From Trichlorobacter thiogenes (GTDB lineage Bacteria > Desulfobacterota > Desulfuromonadia > Geobacterales > Pseudopelobacteraceae), in contig NZ_FUWR01000014.1 of NCBI RefSeq assembly GCF_900167465.1, positions 39,097 through 103,096 on the forward strand: a stretch of 64,000 nucleotides of DNA, given 5' to 3'. Below the pieces are notes generated by a model. That model was not told the origin of the DNA, ran no database searches, and saw only the letters and a list, made by a program, of their open reading frames with translations. Position 1 is the first letter of the stretch, and each line of letters opens with the position of its first letter. This document shows, piece after piece, positions 8,123 through 16,813 of this stretch. The position numbers and the translations under genes were made by a program.

Positions 8123-9897
8123 TACTTTCTCCCCCCGATGGCGTTGAATTTACAGAGCTGCTGACAGACCGTACAACCGGTGCAGAGCTGCGGGTCAATA
8201 AAGGCCTTGCCTTTGTTGCCATCCGGGTTTGGTTTCCACTCAATGGCAGGACAGCCGATCCGCAGACAAGCCTTGCAGCCGGTACACTTGCCCTGATCCA
8301 CCTCCAGGATCTTTCCTTTTTCAAAACGTCCAGCCCCCTTGATCAGGCAGCAGGGACGATTGGTGATGATCACCGATGGCTCTGGGCGGTTCATCTCTTC
8401 TTCAATGGCCAGTCTGGTGGCATCCAGATCATAGGGATCAACCACACGGACATGCTTGATGCCCAGCACCCGGCACAGTTCCGGGATATTCACCTCAGAT
8501 GTTTCTTCACCGGCAAGGGTAAAACCAGAGGCCGGGTTTTCCTGACGGCCGGTCATGGCCGTAATCCGGTTATCCAGAATAATTACCGTGGCCGGCGCCT
8601 TGTTCCAGGCCATCTCCATCAAACTGTTGATGCCGGTATGCAGGAAGGTGGAATCACCGATCACCGCCACTACCCGCTTCTGCTCTTCCGGGGGCAGCGC
8701 CCGCACCATACCGGAGCCCATGCTGATGGAGGCCCCCATGCAGACACAGGTATCCATGGCATTCAGAGGAGGCATAAAGCCCAGGGTATAGCAGCCGATA
8801 TCACCGGTAACATAGGCGTTGGCACGGTTCAACTGATAGAAAACACCACGGTGGGGACAGCCGGGGCACATGTTGGGCGGACGGGGCGGTACCGGTTCAG
8901 CAGCAATGACTTCTGATGCAGCAACCTTGATGATACCGGCCTTGGCAAAGGCAGCCTGAATCCGGCCAGGTGACAGCTCACCACACAGTGTGGTCAACTC
9001 CTTGCCCTGGCAGGCAATTCCCATCGCCTTGACCTGATCTTCAATAAACGGATCAAGCTCCTCAACCACAAACAGCTGCTTGACCTTGGCAGCAAACTCA
9101 CGAATCAGGGCATGCGGCAACGGCCAGACCATGCCCAGCTTCAGCACACTGGCATCAGGCAGCGCTTCACGAACATACTGATAGGTCACGCCGGCGCAGA
9201 TTACACCGATCTCGCTGGAATGGAGCTCCATCCGGTTAATAGCAGCAGAGCTGCCGTAGTCCGATAACTTGAGCGTGCGTTCTTCAACCAGGGGATGGCG
9301 AACCCGGGCATTACCGGGCAGCATTACCAGCTTGGGTGCGTCTTTCACCAACTTGGGAGTTGGCAGGCCAGTAACCCGCTCACCCAACTCCACCACTGAC
9401 TTGCCGTGGGAGATGCGGGTGCAACTGCGCAGCATCACCGGGGTATCAAACTGCTCAGACAGCTCAAAGGCCAGTTTGGTAAACTCTTTGCACTCAGCTG
9501 AATCAGCCGGTTCCAGCATCGGAACCTTGGCAAATTTGGCATAATTACGGCTATCCTGCTCATTCTGAGAGGAGTGCATCTCCGGATCATCAGCAGCAAT
9601 CAGCACCAACCCGCCCTTGACACCGGTATAGGAGGCGGTAAACAGCGGGTCAGCAGCTACGTTCACACCGACATGCTTCATGCAGGACAGAGCGCGTGCC
9701 CCACCAAATGAAGCGCCAATCGCAACCTCAAGGGCAACTTTCTCATTGGGGGCCCAGGAGGCGTTGATCTCTTTGTAATTGATGACATTCTCAAGGATTT
9801 CAGTGGAAGGGGTACCGGGATAGGCACTGGCCACCAGGCAACCAGCCTCATAGGCGCCCCGTGCAATGGCCTCGTTGCCGGACAGAATTTCTTTCAT
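8122..9897 (-). CDS. iorA: Indolepyruvate:ferredoxin oxidoreductase alpha subunit
   Basis: Large, thiamine-diphosphate and iron-sulfur subunit of indolepyruvate ferredoxin oxidoreductase. About 591 residues: the N-terminal pyrimidine-binding half begins MKEILSGNEAIARGAYEAG; the TPP site GDSTFLHTGINSLMEMAWNKA lies in the C-terminal half; and the tail holds two ferredoxin motifs, CTGCKACLRIGCP and CTGCTVCQQLC. The start at 9897 follows the family; an in-frame GTG at 9912 would add five residues. It is first in the operon, with a good promoter upstream (9945-9974). The enzyme supports Phe/Tyr/Trp breakdown. Confidence 0.95.
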   Translation of the reverse strand: MKEILSGNEAIARGAYEAGCLVASAYPGTPSTEILENVINYKEINASWAPNEKVALEVAIGASFGGARALSCMKHVGVNVAADPLFTASYTGVKGGLVLIAADDPEMHSSQNEQDSRNYAKFAKVPMLEPADSAECKEFTKLAFELSEQFDTPVMLRSCTRISHGKSVVELGERVTGLPTPKLVKDAPKLVMLPGNARVRHPLVEERTLKLSDYGSSAAINRMELHSSEIGVICAGVTYQYVREALPDASVLKLGMVWPLPHALIREFAAKVKQLFVVEELDPFIEDQVKAMGIACQGKELTTLCGELSPGRIQAAFAKAGIIKVAASEVIAAEPVPPRPPNMCPGCPHRGVFYQLNRANAYVTGDIGCYTLGFMPPLNAMDTCVCMGASISMGSGMVRALPPEEQKRVVAVIGDSTFLHTGINSLMEMAWNKAPATVIILDNRITAMTGRQENPASGFTLAGEETSEVNIPELCRVLGIKHVRVVDPYDLDATRLAIEEEMNRPEPSVIITNRPCCLIKGAGRFEKGKILEVDQGKCTGCKACLRIGCPAIEWKPNPDGNKGKAFIDPQLCTGCTVCQQLCKFNAIGGRK

Positions 9898-9944
9898 AGG
9901 GACACATCTCACTTTACGACATAAAAATAGACTTAAAGGCGTAA

Positions 9945-9974
9945 TTTATACACGTTGATACACTGTATTGTCAA
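9945..9974 (-). promoter_or_regulatory. Sigma-70-type promoter of the iorA operon
   Basis: Read on the minus strand: TTGACA (9974-9969), an 18-base spacer, then TATAAA (9950-9945), about 50 bases before iorA. This is the best promoter match in the 216-base divergent gap. Nearby at 10013-10029 is an inverted repeat CTTCAC-N5-GTGAAG that could be an operator for either direction. Confidence 0.65.
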
Positions 9975-10012
9975 TTCGTTTACTCTTGTTTCATATCCTC
10001 AAATGGGCGAAT

Positions 10013-10029
10013 CTTCACGCTTTGTGAAG
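10013..10029. promoter_or_regulatory. Small inverted repeat, possible operator
   Basis: CTTCAC (10013-10018) and GTGAAG (10024-10029) flank a 5-base spacer in the divergent region between iorA and the MCE cluster. It is upstream of the iorA -35 box and about 85 bases before the plus-strand ATPase gene. Size and symmetry suit a dimeric regulator, but no specific family is recognised and it could be chance. Confidence 0.3.
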
Positions 10030-10113
10030 CGGCCCAGTTTGTGGTATGTAGACTGACACGTAGCAGATTATGCCACCGGTCTACCGGTTACAAAACAGGA
10101 GCCTGTTTTTGCC

Positions 10114-10785
10114 ATGCCTTCGCTGCTTGAACTGAGAGATCTTACTATCCCTGGCATTGTCAGCAACCTGGACCTGAGTCTATCCCAGGGACAGATTGCC
10201 CTGTGCAGAACAAGCGGGGAGCAGGAGACCAAACAGTTTCTCAGGACCGTTATTGGCGAATCCGCACCAGAATCAGGATCGGTACTGTTTGATGATCAAC
10301 CGCTCTATGAGCTTGATCAAGACCAGCTGTTCAGAATCAGAAAAAACGTGGCTACGGTCACTGCACAGGCAGGGTTAATCTCGAACCTGAAGGTCTGGGA
10401 AAATATCACCCTACCCCTGTTGTACCACCATGGCATTGTGTCTGATCAAGCAGCAGAAAAAGCCATGCAGCTACTTGAAAAACTTGGCTACAAAGGTAAC
10501 ATCTGGGCACTTCCTGGGCATTTGAGCTATGCAGAGCGAATAATGGCCGCCTTTGTCCGGGCAGCTATTTCTTCACCACGTCTGATGGTGTATGCTGAAT
10601 GCCTTGACGACCTGCCCAGGCAGCACCGGGAAAATCTGCTGACACAGGCCATCGCCCTGCAAGACCAGGCTGATGCACCTGCAGCACTGTTCATTATTAC
10701 AGGCGATATCCAGCTGCCGCTACTGGTTCCTGATATTACCTGTGACCTGCGCTATAATCCGCCACAGATCACGAGGCATACATGA
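10114..10785 (+). CDS. MlaF-like ABC ATPase domain protein with degenerate catalytic motifs
   Basis: A 223-residue protein with the overall layout of MlaF/LolD-type ATPases and the right neighbour (an MCE/MlaD protein overlapping it by four bases), but the catalytic motifs are lost. Walker A reads RTSGEQETK near 32-40 instead of GPSGSGKST. The ABC signature is LSYAE (137-141) instead of LSGGQ. Walker B is LMVYAE (157-162), with the Asp replaced by Ala161. The switch His is Gly (ITGD). The Q-loop region (TAQAGLISNLKVWENITLPL, 83-102) is kept. It probably cannot hydrolyse ATP normally and may be a structural or regulatory subunit. The frame is intact, so it is not an obvious pseudogene. Confidence 0.8.
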   Translation: MPSLLELRDLTIPGIVSNLDLSLSQGQIALCRTSGEQETKQFLRTVIGESAPESGSVLFDDQPLYELDQDQLFRIRKNVATVTAQAGLISNLKVWENITLPLLYHHGIVSDQAAEKAMQLLEKLGYKGNIWALPGHLSYAERIMAAFVRAAISSPRLMVYAECLDDLPRQHRENLLTQAIALQDQADAPAALFIITGDIQLPLLVPDITCDLRYNPPQITRHT

Positions 10786-11738
10786 TCACGCAACAAGACC
10801 CCAGATTCAAAAACCTTGAACGAAAAATCGGCCTGTTTACCCTGTTGGCACTGGCTGGTGTGGCACTGGTAGTGCTGCTGGTGGGTGTCCAGAAAGACCT
10901 TTTCAGCCCCAAATACAGCCTGAACGTGACCGTTGACCGTGGTACCGGCTTTACCAAAGGGATGCCGGTCAAGCTATCCGGTTTCAGGGTGGGACGAATT
11001 ACTGATATGGCCTTGAATGAGCAGGCCATGGTTGAAATCACCATTGAAATTGCAAAGAAATACAGCAAATGGATCCGCAGCGACTCAACCGTCAAGCTGG
11101 TTAAAGAAGGACTGGTGGGTGACAGTATTGTTGAAGTTGCCGTAGGTTCTCTGGATAAGCCGGAGCTGAAACCGGGTGAATCCATCACCTACCTGAAGAC
11201 CAAAGGGCTGGATGAACTGGCAGATGAGATCGCTGAAAAGGTTAAACCGGTGCTGATTGAGGTGCGGGATATTATCGGCTACGTCAATGACCCCAATGGT
11301 GACCTGAAAAAGACTATCCGTAATCTTGAGGTACTGACCCGGCATCTTGAGGCGACCCGTAGCAATGCCGATACCCTGCTGATAAGCACTACCCGCAACC
11401 TTGAGGCGATCAGTAACCGGACCACAACCTTGCTGGATACCACCACCCGCAAGATTGACAGCCTGGATGTGGCCAAACTGAATACAACCCTTGATAAATT
11501 TCCGCCGCTACTGGAAAAGACCGACGCTGCCATGGCCAATGTAACCGCCATTTCAGCAGAAACAAAAAAGCTGTCGCAACAGGCATTCCCTCTGATCCCA
11601 GGGGTACTCTCACGCACTGAAGAGCTTTTGTTCAGTACTGACCGGCTGATGAACACCCTGAACAGTTCATGGCTGCTGGGAGGTGGTTCAGCCCCTGCCC
11701 CGGTCCGTTCCTTCAAGGCAGGTGACAGCCATGACTAA
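10782..11738 (+). CDS. MCE-domain (MlaD-like) lipid transport protein
   Basis: A 318-residue protein with a short cytoplasmic start, one membrane anchor (KIGLFTLLALAGVALVVLLV, about 10-30), then an MCE domain (about 38-115) containing the typical VDRGTGFTKGMPVKLSGFRVG. The C-terminal part (about 140-300) is helical and Ser/Thr/Asn-rich, likely forming the coiled barrel or needle that spans the periplasm in MCE complexes. It overlaps the ATPase gene by four bases and the following lipoprotein gene by eight. Known MCE proteins shuttle phospholipids between membranes; that function is inferred. No MlaE permease gene is adjacent. Confidence 0.9.
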   Translation: MITQQDPRFKNLERKIGLFTLLALAGVALVVLLVGVQKDLFSPKYSLNVTVDRGTGFTKGMPVKLSGFRVGRITDMALNEQAMVEITIEIAKKYSKWIRSDSTVKLVKEGLVGDSIVEVAVGSLDKPELKPGESITYLKTKGLDELADEIAEKVKPVLIEVRDIIGYVNDPNGDLKKTIRNLEVLTRHLEATRSNADTLLISTTRNLEAISNRTTTLLDTTTRKIDSLDVAKLNTTLDKFPPLLEKTDAAMANVTAISAETKKLSQQAFPLIPGVLSRTEELLFSTDRLMNTLNSSWLLGGGSAPAPVRSFKAGDSHD

Positions 11739-12537
11739 TACATTTTTGAAGTTGGCACTCTGTGTGGCGGTCTGTGGCCTGTTAAACGGGTGTGCCGCTA
11801 ACAAGGCAACCCAACTGAGCGAACATGAACGCAGGGTTACTAATCTTAATGAGCGGGCTCTGGATAGCGCTGCAAAAGGATATGACACTGATGCCCAGAA
11901 ACTGCTGCAGGAGGCGTTACAACGTTCCTTGGCACAGGATGACCGTAGTGGTGTCACTGTAACCTTGTTGAACCAGAGCAGGCTTGCCCGTCATGGCGGT
12001 AACCTGCAGTTGGCTGCGCAGCTGGTGGAACAGGCCCTTGTCAGTGCAACCGGCACCACACAGTATGCCGATGTTGCCCAGGAAAAGGCCTTACAGGAGC
12101 TGGCGGATAATCGCCTTGCAGAAGCTGGTCGCTGGGCTGAGATCGCCCGAACATCAGAAAAGGGCAACCTGCTGGGCCGTCGCCTGAATCTGCTGGCGCG
12201 GATCGCCTTGTTAAAAAAGGAAAGCAACGCAGCAACCCTCCTGGCTGAACAGGCCTTGGCAGCCAACAAGGGTGATGGTATGGAGCTGGAGCGGGCAAAC
12301 TCGCTGCGGATGTTGGGATTAATCAGGGCGCAGGAGAGACAGTTTGATAAGGCAGAAGAGTTTCTGCAGGAGGCGCTGAGCCTTGACAAGCAACAGGCTG
12401 CATCCGCAAAGATTGCAGCAGATCTGGAAGCATTGTCAGAACTGGCTGGATTAAAGGGTGACAAGAACCTGCAGCAGGGCTATTCGCAGCGGGCTAAGAC
12501 GGTACGGGAAAACAACAGGGTAGTATCAAAACAGTAA
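11731..12537 (+). CDS. Outer-membrane-type lipoprotein with TPR-like helical repeats
   Basis: Predicted lipoprotein of 268 residues. The start MTNTFLKLALCVAVC with lipobox LLNGC (Cys at about residue 20) favours the ATG at 11731 over an in-frame ATG at 11683. The mature part is Ala/Leu/Gln-rich, with repeated helix pairs such as EHERRVTNLNERALDSAAKG and ERQFDKAEEFLQEALSLDK, resembling TPR units. It overlaps the MCE gene by eight bases and probably works with it, perhaps as the outer-membrane partner in place of MlaA or a PqiC-like lipoprotein. It is not assigned to a named family. Confidence 0.8.
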   Translation: MTNTFLKLALCVAVCGLLNGCAANKATQLSEHERRVTNLNERALDSAAKGYDTDAQKLLQEALQRSLAQDDRSGVTVTLLNQSRLARHGGNLQLAAQLVEQALVSATGTTQYADVAQEKALQELADNRLAEAGRWAEIARTSEKGNLLGRRLNLLARIALLKKESNAATLLAEQALAANKGDGMELERANSLRMLGLIRAQERQFDKAEEFLQEALSLDKQQAASAKIAADLEALSELAGLKGDKNLQQGYSQRAKTVRENNRVVSKQ

Positions 12538-12545
12538 ACAGCAGA

Positions 12546-13805
12546 TCAGATCAGACTGTTTCGCCAGCTATAGGCCTTTTTCTGACAGGCAAGGACCAGG
12601 TCAGGACACACTCCCAGCCGTCCAAGACATTGCTCTGCCTCTTCAAACTCAAGCTGCTCAATCATCTCTGCCAGACAAAGCATGGTGCCCAGATCGCCCT
12701 CATGGGCTATCATGGCGCCAACAAGATCATCCGACAAATTCAGACTTTTACGCATCTCATCTGCGCCGATCTCAAAGACATCCTTGAGGACAGACAAGGT
12801 TCCCAGCATAAAACACTCATCCGGCTGGGCATAACGTAGCAAACGTGTCTTTTTCAACTCAAGTCGGGCCATTTCCTCCATAAAGGCTGCCCGCACCGCT
12901 GCCATATCCAGAAGCGGATTATTCATCCCCAGGCCACCATCATCAGCAAAAATAGCCAGTTGCACCCAGCGCTTCAGGTGCTGCATCCCCACCAGCGTAA
13001 TGGCATGACGCACGGTACGGATCTTTTCACGGGTAGCAAACGAGACCGAATTGACCAACAGCAGCAGTTTGTAGGTCAGGGCCGGACTTTGCTTAAAGGT
13101 ATGCTCAATCTCATCAATATCAGCATTGCGGGAGAGTTGCTGCATCAACTGAAAAAAGGTACTGGCAGAATTGGTTAAACGAGTCTTCTTGATCAGCGAG
13201 GGGCGGGCAAAAAAGTAGCCTTGAAACAGCTCAAATCCCATCTTGCGGCAGCGCAGATACATATGTCGGCTGTCAACTTTTTCAGCCAGCAACGTAACCG
13301 GATAACGGTTAAACAGTTCAATCTCCCGATACTGATCTTCAAGGGGAGTGGTGATCATATCCACTTTAATTATGTCAACCAGACCATCATACAGCGCTTC
13401 ATACTGAGGTTCATAGCGATGATCATCAAGAACCAGTTGATAGCCTTGCGCCTTCAGATTTCGGCAACGTTCAATAATTTCAGGGGTAATAGCAACATCT
13501 TCAAGCAGCTCAAGACCGATTGACGAGCCGGGAAGCAATTCTATTGCATCGCTTAACAGCATCTCTGCATCCACATTGATATAGCCGGGCAGATCGCCCA
13601 ACATTTCATGGACACCGAAACTGGAGAGTACATCTAACATCACACGGGAGGTTGCCTGAACCGGACACTGAATGTTTGCAGATGCGATGGATTTTGGAGA
13701 ACGGAACAGCAATTCATAGCCGACAACCTCTTCAAGGCCGTTCAGGATCGGCTGCCTACCCATCAGATAACTGTTACTCTCCACAAAAACTCCCTGGCTG
13801 ATCAT
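12546..13805 (-). CDS. EAL-HDOD domain signalling protein
   Basis: A 419-residue cytoplasmic protein with an N-terminal EAL-like domain (about 15-205) and a C-terminal HDOD domain (about 205-410). EAL landmarks are altered: the signature is GYELLFRS, and the catalytic DDFG loop reads LDDHRY, although INVD, KVD, AEKVD and QGYFFARP counterparts remain. It may therefore bind c-di-GMP without cleaving it, as is common in YuxH-type proteins. The HDOD half includes SPALTYKLLLLVNSVSF. It is last in the 21.5-12.5 kb minus-strand run, and converges on the lipoprotein gene with an 8-base gap. Confidence 0.9.
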   Translation of the reverse strand: MISQGVFVESNSYLMGRQPILNGLEEVVGYELLFRSPKSIASANIQCPVQATSRVMLDVLSSFGVHEMLGDLPGYINVDAEMLLSDAIELLPGSSIGLELLEDVAITPEIIERCRNLKAQGYQLVLDDHRYEPQYEALYDGLVDIIKVDMITTPLEDQYREIELFNRYPVTLLAEKVDSRHMYLRCRKMGFELFQGYFFARPSLIKKTRLTNSASTFFQLMQQLSRNADIDEIEHTFKQSPALTYKLLLLVNSVSFATREKIRTVRHAITLVGMQHLKRWVQLAIFADDGGLGMNNPLLDMAAVRAAFMEEMARLELKKTRLLRYAQPDECFMLGTLSVLKDVFEIGADEMRKSLNLSDDLVGAMIAHEGDLGTMLCLAEMIEQLEFEEAEQCLGRLGVCPDLVLACQKKAYSWRNSLI

Positions 13806-13866
13806 CTGTATAGTGCATTGATACTATACCATCTGTTTGAAATTTGTCATGTCAGTTTCTGTTTAA

Positions 13867-14781
13867 TCAAATCAAGTCTGACAGCACCAAACCTTCAAGC
13901 AGACCATAATCACTGACTTTCATTGAGCTGAAACCAAAACGTTGGAGGGTAAGCAGGGTAATCAGGCTGCCAGCGATAATCAGGTCTTCACGACCTTTTT
14001 CCAGACCGGCAATTGAGAGACGTTCTTGAGGGGAAAGGGGCAACAGCAGGTTGTAGATACGTTGTATTTCCTGCTGTTCCAGCAGACAGTTGTTGACCTT
14101 GCGATAGTCATATTCTGTCATTTCCTGGGAGATGGCAGCCAGGGTAGTAGCTGTACCGGCAGTACCCACCAGCAGGGTGTTGGGGGAAAGTGCAATCTGT
14201 GCCTGTGCCATCTGCTGCTGCAGGCTGTCCAGTTCACGTCCAATCTTATCCGCCATGGCTGCAGGATCAGGTTTACCTTCGGTCAGCCGCACCACCCCCA
14301 GCGGCAGGCTATGCACAAAAAGGGGGCAAGTGCCCCGAGCAACAGTATACTCGGTACTCCCCCCCCCTACATCAAACATCAGTATCTGTTCCGGCTCTTG
14401 ATCCAGACCAGCCAGTACCCCGGCCAGGGTCACGCGGCCTTCAGTTAGACCGTCGATAACCCCAAGCCTGATACCGGTTTCCTGGGCCATCTGATCCACA
14501 AAGGCCGGGCCATTGACTGCATCACGAACTGCGCTGGTTGCCACAGCACGCACCGTATCTACCCCATGCCTGCGAATGGTCTCAGCAAACTGGTGCAGGC
14601 AAGTTCTGGCACGCTGCATGGCATCTGCAGCCAGACCGGTTTCACGGCTGAAACCGCCCCCCAGACGAACAATGGTCCGGTTAAGGGCCACCTGCTCAAA
14701 CTGCCTATCATCAAACAGATCAGCAATCAGGAGCCGTGCGGTGTTGGTTCCAAAATCAATGGCTGCAATACGACGAGACAT
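13867..14781 (-). CDS. Ppx/GppA family exopolyphosphatase or pppGpp phosphatase
   Basis: Hydrolyses polyphosphate or the gamma phosphate of pppGpp; the family cannot be split from sequence alone. The 304 residues start with the actin-like phosphate loop AAIDFGTNTARLLIAD and contain LFDVGGGSTEYTV, the second conserved motif of the ASKHA fold, and VGTAGTATTLAAI. This is the short form (single Ppx/GppA domain, no HD or C-terminal extension). It is separated by two bases from the HU/IHF gene upstream, suggesting one transcript. Confidence 0.9.
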   Translation of the reverse strand: MSRRIAAIDFGTNTARLLIADLFDDRQFEQVALNRTIVRLGGGFSRETGLAADAMQRARTCLHQFAETIRRHGVDTVRAVATSAVRDAVNGPAFVDQMAQETGIRLGVIDGLTEGRVTLAGVLAGLDQEPEQILMFDVGGGSTEYTVARGTCPLFVHSLPLGVVRLTEGKPDPAAMADKIGRELDSLQQQMAQAQIALSPNTLLVGTAGTATTLAAISQEMTEYDYRKVNNCLLEQQEIQRIYNLLLPLSPQERLSIAGLEKGREDLIIAGSLITLLTLQRFGFSSMKVSDYGLLEGLVLSDLI

Positions 14782-14783
14782 GC

Positions 14784-15065
14784 TTACTCGCCGTCCAGGA
14801 TACGCTCCTTCAGCTCTTTACCAACCTTAAAGAACGGCAGTTTCTTCGGCTTAACTTCAATCGGCTCACCGGTTTTGGGATTACGACCAGTATAGGCACC
14901 ATACTCCTTAACCACAAAGCTCCCCAGGCCACGAATTTCGATCCGCTCACCAGCGGTCATCGCCTCGCTCATGGAGTTAAAAATCATGTTGACCACCTCT
15001 TCAGCCCGCTTGTGAGAGATCTCGCGTTGGAGTGCAAAGGTTTCGATCAGTTCAGACTTGTTCAT
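14784..15065 (-). CDS. HU/IHF family DNA-binding protein
   Basis: A 93-residue architectural DNA-bending protein. It has the two-helix dimerisation core (MNKSELIETFALQREISHKRA), the arm-defining IRGLGSFVVKEYGAYTGRNPKTGEPIEV and the terminal helix VGKELKERIL. The GRNPKTGE arm with a Pro tip is diagnostic. The sequence resembles IHF beta more than HU, but the split is uncertain without alignment. Sigma-54 promoters such as the one at 40404 usually need such a bending protein. It lies 45 bases after the methyltransferase gene. Confidence 0.93.
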   Translation of the reverse strand: MNKSELIETFALQREISHKRAEEVVNMIFNSMSEAMTAGERIEIRGLGSFVVKEYGAYTGRNPKTGEPIEVKPKKLPFFKVGKELKERILDGE

Positions 15066-15110
15066 GGTACGCTCCTTGTTGTGCAGATTCGCTATAAAAA
15101 AACAGCTTAT

Positions 15111-16424
15111 TCAGGTTTTAGTCAGTAGGGCCACTGTTTCCAGGTGGCCGGTCTGGGGAAACATGTCCAGTGGTGTTGCTTCAATCAGCCGGTAACCAGC
15201 AGCTCCGCACAGGTGGCCCAGGTCACGGGCCAGGGTAGCAGGATCACAGGAAACATAGACAATCCGCTGCGCCCCAAGTTGGCCTAGTTCGCGGGCCACA
15301 TCAGCTGCTCCAGCCCTTGGCGGGTCCAGCAGCACCAGATCAAACTGGGCATGTTGCGCTATCAAGTGACGCAACTCTTTTGAGGCGTCGTTACATCTGA
15401 AAGTGCTATTGTTTACACGAAGTTGTCGGGCATTGTCAACTGCCGATGCAATCGAGGGAGCAAACCCTTCAATCCCCAGCAGTTCCTGCACCGCACAGGA
15501 CAACGGCAGCGAGAGGTTACCGTTGCCACAGAACAGATCCAGCATACGCTGGTTTGCAGCCGGTTGGGCATAGTCGCAGACCAGTTTAACCATGCTCTGG
15601 TTTTGCAGACGATTGACCTGTGAAAACCCGCCAATTTCATAGCCAAGGGTCATGATGGTAGCAGCTGGATCGCAGCACGGCACCTGATAGGTCAGATGAC
15701 CAGAGCCAAAGACCGGCTGCAGCGCCTCTTTCCTGCCGATCTGCAAAAAAAGCCCGCTCAGGCCCAACTGGTCCTGATGCTGCAAGAACAGGTGCTTCAA
15801 ACGCTGCAGGTCGCCACCAGTATACTGCACAACAGCCACGACCCCTGCCAGCCCCTCTTCCAGGCTGATCTGAGGCAGACGGTTGATATCCGGCAGCGAC
15901 TGCATAACCTGACGCAGCTTCAGCATGGCAGCATTAATGGGTGAGGTACAGATTGGGCAGCCCTGGGGCAGATCAATCACAACATGCGACCCACGCCGAA
16001 AAAAGCCAACCGCAAGACCAGCCGGAGTTGCATGCAGCTTGAACTTGGCCCGGGCCCGATAGCCATAATCCAACTTGGATGATACCGTTGCAGCGACCTG
16101 CGGGGTATCAAGCCGGGCCACCCGTTGCAGTGTCTGAGTCAGGATCTGTTGTTTGGCATGGGCTTGCGCCTGGTAGCTGATATGTTGCCAATCACAGCCA
16201 CCGCACTGCTCAAAGACGGGACAGCGTGGTTCAACCCGTTGCGGTGATGCTTCAAGCAGATCAACCAGTTCAGCCTCGCAGTAAGAGCGATGTTCCCGTG
16301 TCACCCGCACCTTCAGCCGGTCTCCTGGTGCAGAAAACGGCACAAAGCAGACCTTGCCGTCAATTCTACCTACACCACTGCCCCCCAGGGCCAGCCGTTC
16401 AATCAGACATTCATGCACATTCAT
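15111..16424 (-). CDS. 23S rRNA m5U methyltransferase, RlmD/RumA family
   Basis: SAM-dependent methyltransferase of 437 residues that makes 5-methyluridine in 23S rRNA. An N-terminal TRAM domain (about 1-55, with GGSGVGRIDGKVCFVP) is followed by iron-sulfur cluster cysteines in RCPVFEQCGGCDWQ and CPIC. The SAM fold contains MLDLFCGNGNLSLPL, the LDPPRAGA motif and the catalytic Cys in VYVSCDPATLARDL. Length and motif order are complete. The ATG overlaps the preceding small gene by four bases. Whether the target is U1939 (RlmD) or another uridine is not decided. Confidence 0.92.
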   Translation of the reverse strand: MNVHECLIERLALGGSGVGRIDGKVCFVPFSAPGDRLKVRVTREHRSYCEAELVDLLEASPQRVEPRCPVFEQCGGCDWQHISYQAQAHAKQQILTQTLQRVARLDTPQVAATVSSKLDYGYRARAKFKLHATPAGLAVGFFRRGSHVVIDLPQGCPICTSPINAAMLKLRQVMQSLPDINRLPQISLEEGLAGVVAVVQYTGGDLQRLKHLFLQHQDQLGLSGLFLQIGRKEALQPVFGSGHLTYQVPCCDPAATIMTLGYEIGGFSQVNRLQNQSMVKLVCDYAQPAANQRMLDLFCGNGNLSLPLSCAVQELLGIEGFAPSIASAVDNARQLRVNNSTFRCNDASKELRHLIAQHAQFDLVLLDPPRAGAADVARELGQLGAQRIVYVSCDPATLARDLGHLCGAAGYRLIEATPLDMFPQTGHLETVALLTKT

Positions 16425-16813
16425 AGCAGACAGGGGATCCCACGGTTACTCTTCTTGCAGCGTTTTTGAAATTCAGCTTGAATAAAGCGGGATGGAAACT
16501 GCTGATTGCCAAGAAACGGCAACAGGTGGCGATCAAACCGCTCCAGCAGTTCCTGACGCACTGCTGCCAGTTCATCACCATGCACCGCCATTTTTTCCAG
16601 ATGGCGTACAAAGGGAACAGCTGTCCCCAAAAGCCGTCGGGCATCCGCTTCAACTGACGGATCAGAAAACTGCCCCATTTCAAGGGGAACCAGACAGCTG
16701 ACCTCAAGGCAAACCTGCCAATAGCCACCATAGTAATGACGTGAGACATCGGACACAGTAACCTTCAGGCCGTTAGGGAGGGCACTTTCACGCAGGAACG
16801 ACTGTTCAGACAT
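16421..16813 (-). CDS. Conserved hypothetical protein
   Basis: A 130-residue soluble protein, not assigned to a named family. It begins MSEQSFLRESALPNGLKVTV; a longer reading frame exists, but the ATG at 16813 overlaps the creatininase-family stop by eight bases, matching the tight spacing of this operon. It contains YYGGYWQVCLEVSCLVP and a basic C-terminus with two cysteines (RCKKSNRG..C). No membrane segment or signal peptide is seen. Its position between a creatininase homologue and an rRNA methyltransferase, with overlaps on both sides, argues that it is real and translated. Confidence 0.8.
   Translation of the reverse strand: MSEQSFLRESALPNGLKVTVSDVSRHYYGGYWQVCLEVSCLVPLEMGQFSDPSVEADARRLLGTAVPFVRHLEKMAVHGDELAAVRQELLERFDRHLLPFLGNQQFPSRFIQAEFQKRCKKSNRGIPCLL

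Noticed and set aside
8110..8916. 268-codon plus-strand open frame opposite iorA
   Set aside because: Antisense to well-conserved IorA coding sequence; His/Gly/Asp-rich translation with no recognisable family.
11683..11730. Upstream in-frame ATG for the TPR-like lipoprotein
   Set aside because: It would place 16 non-hydrophobic residues before the signal peptide and deepen the overlap with the MCE gene; the ATG at 11731 gives a normal lipoprotein signal.
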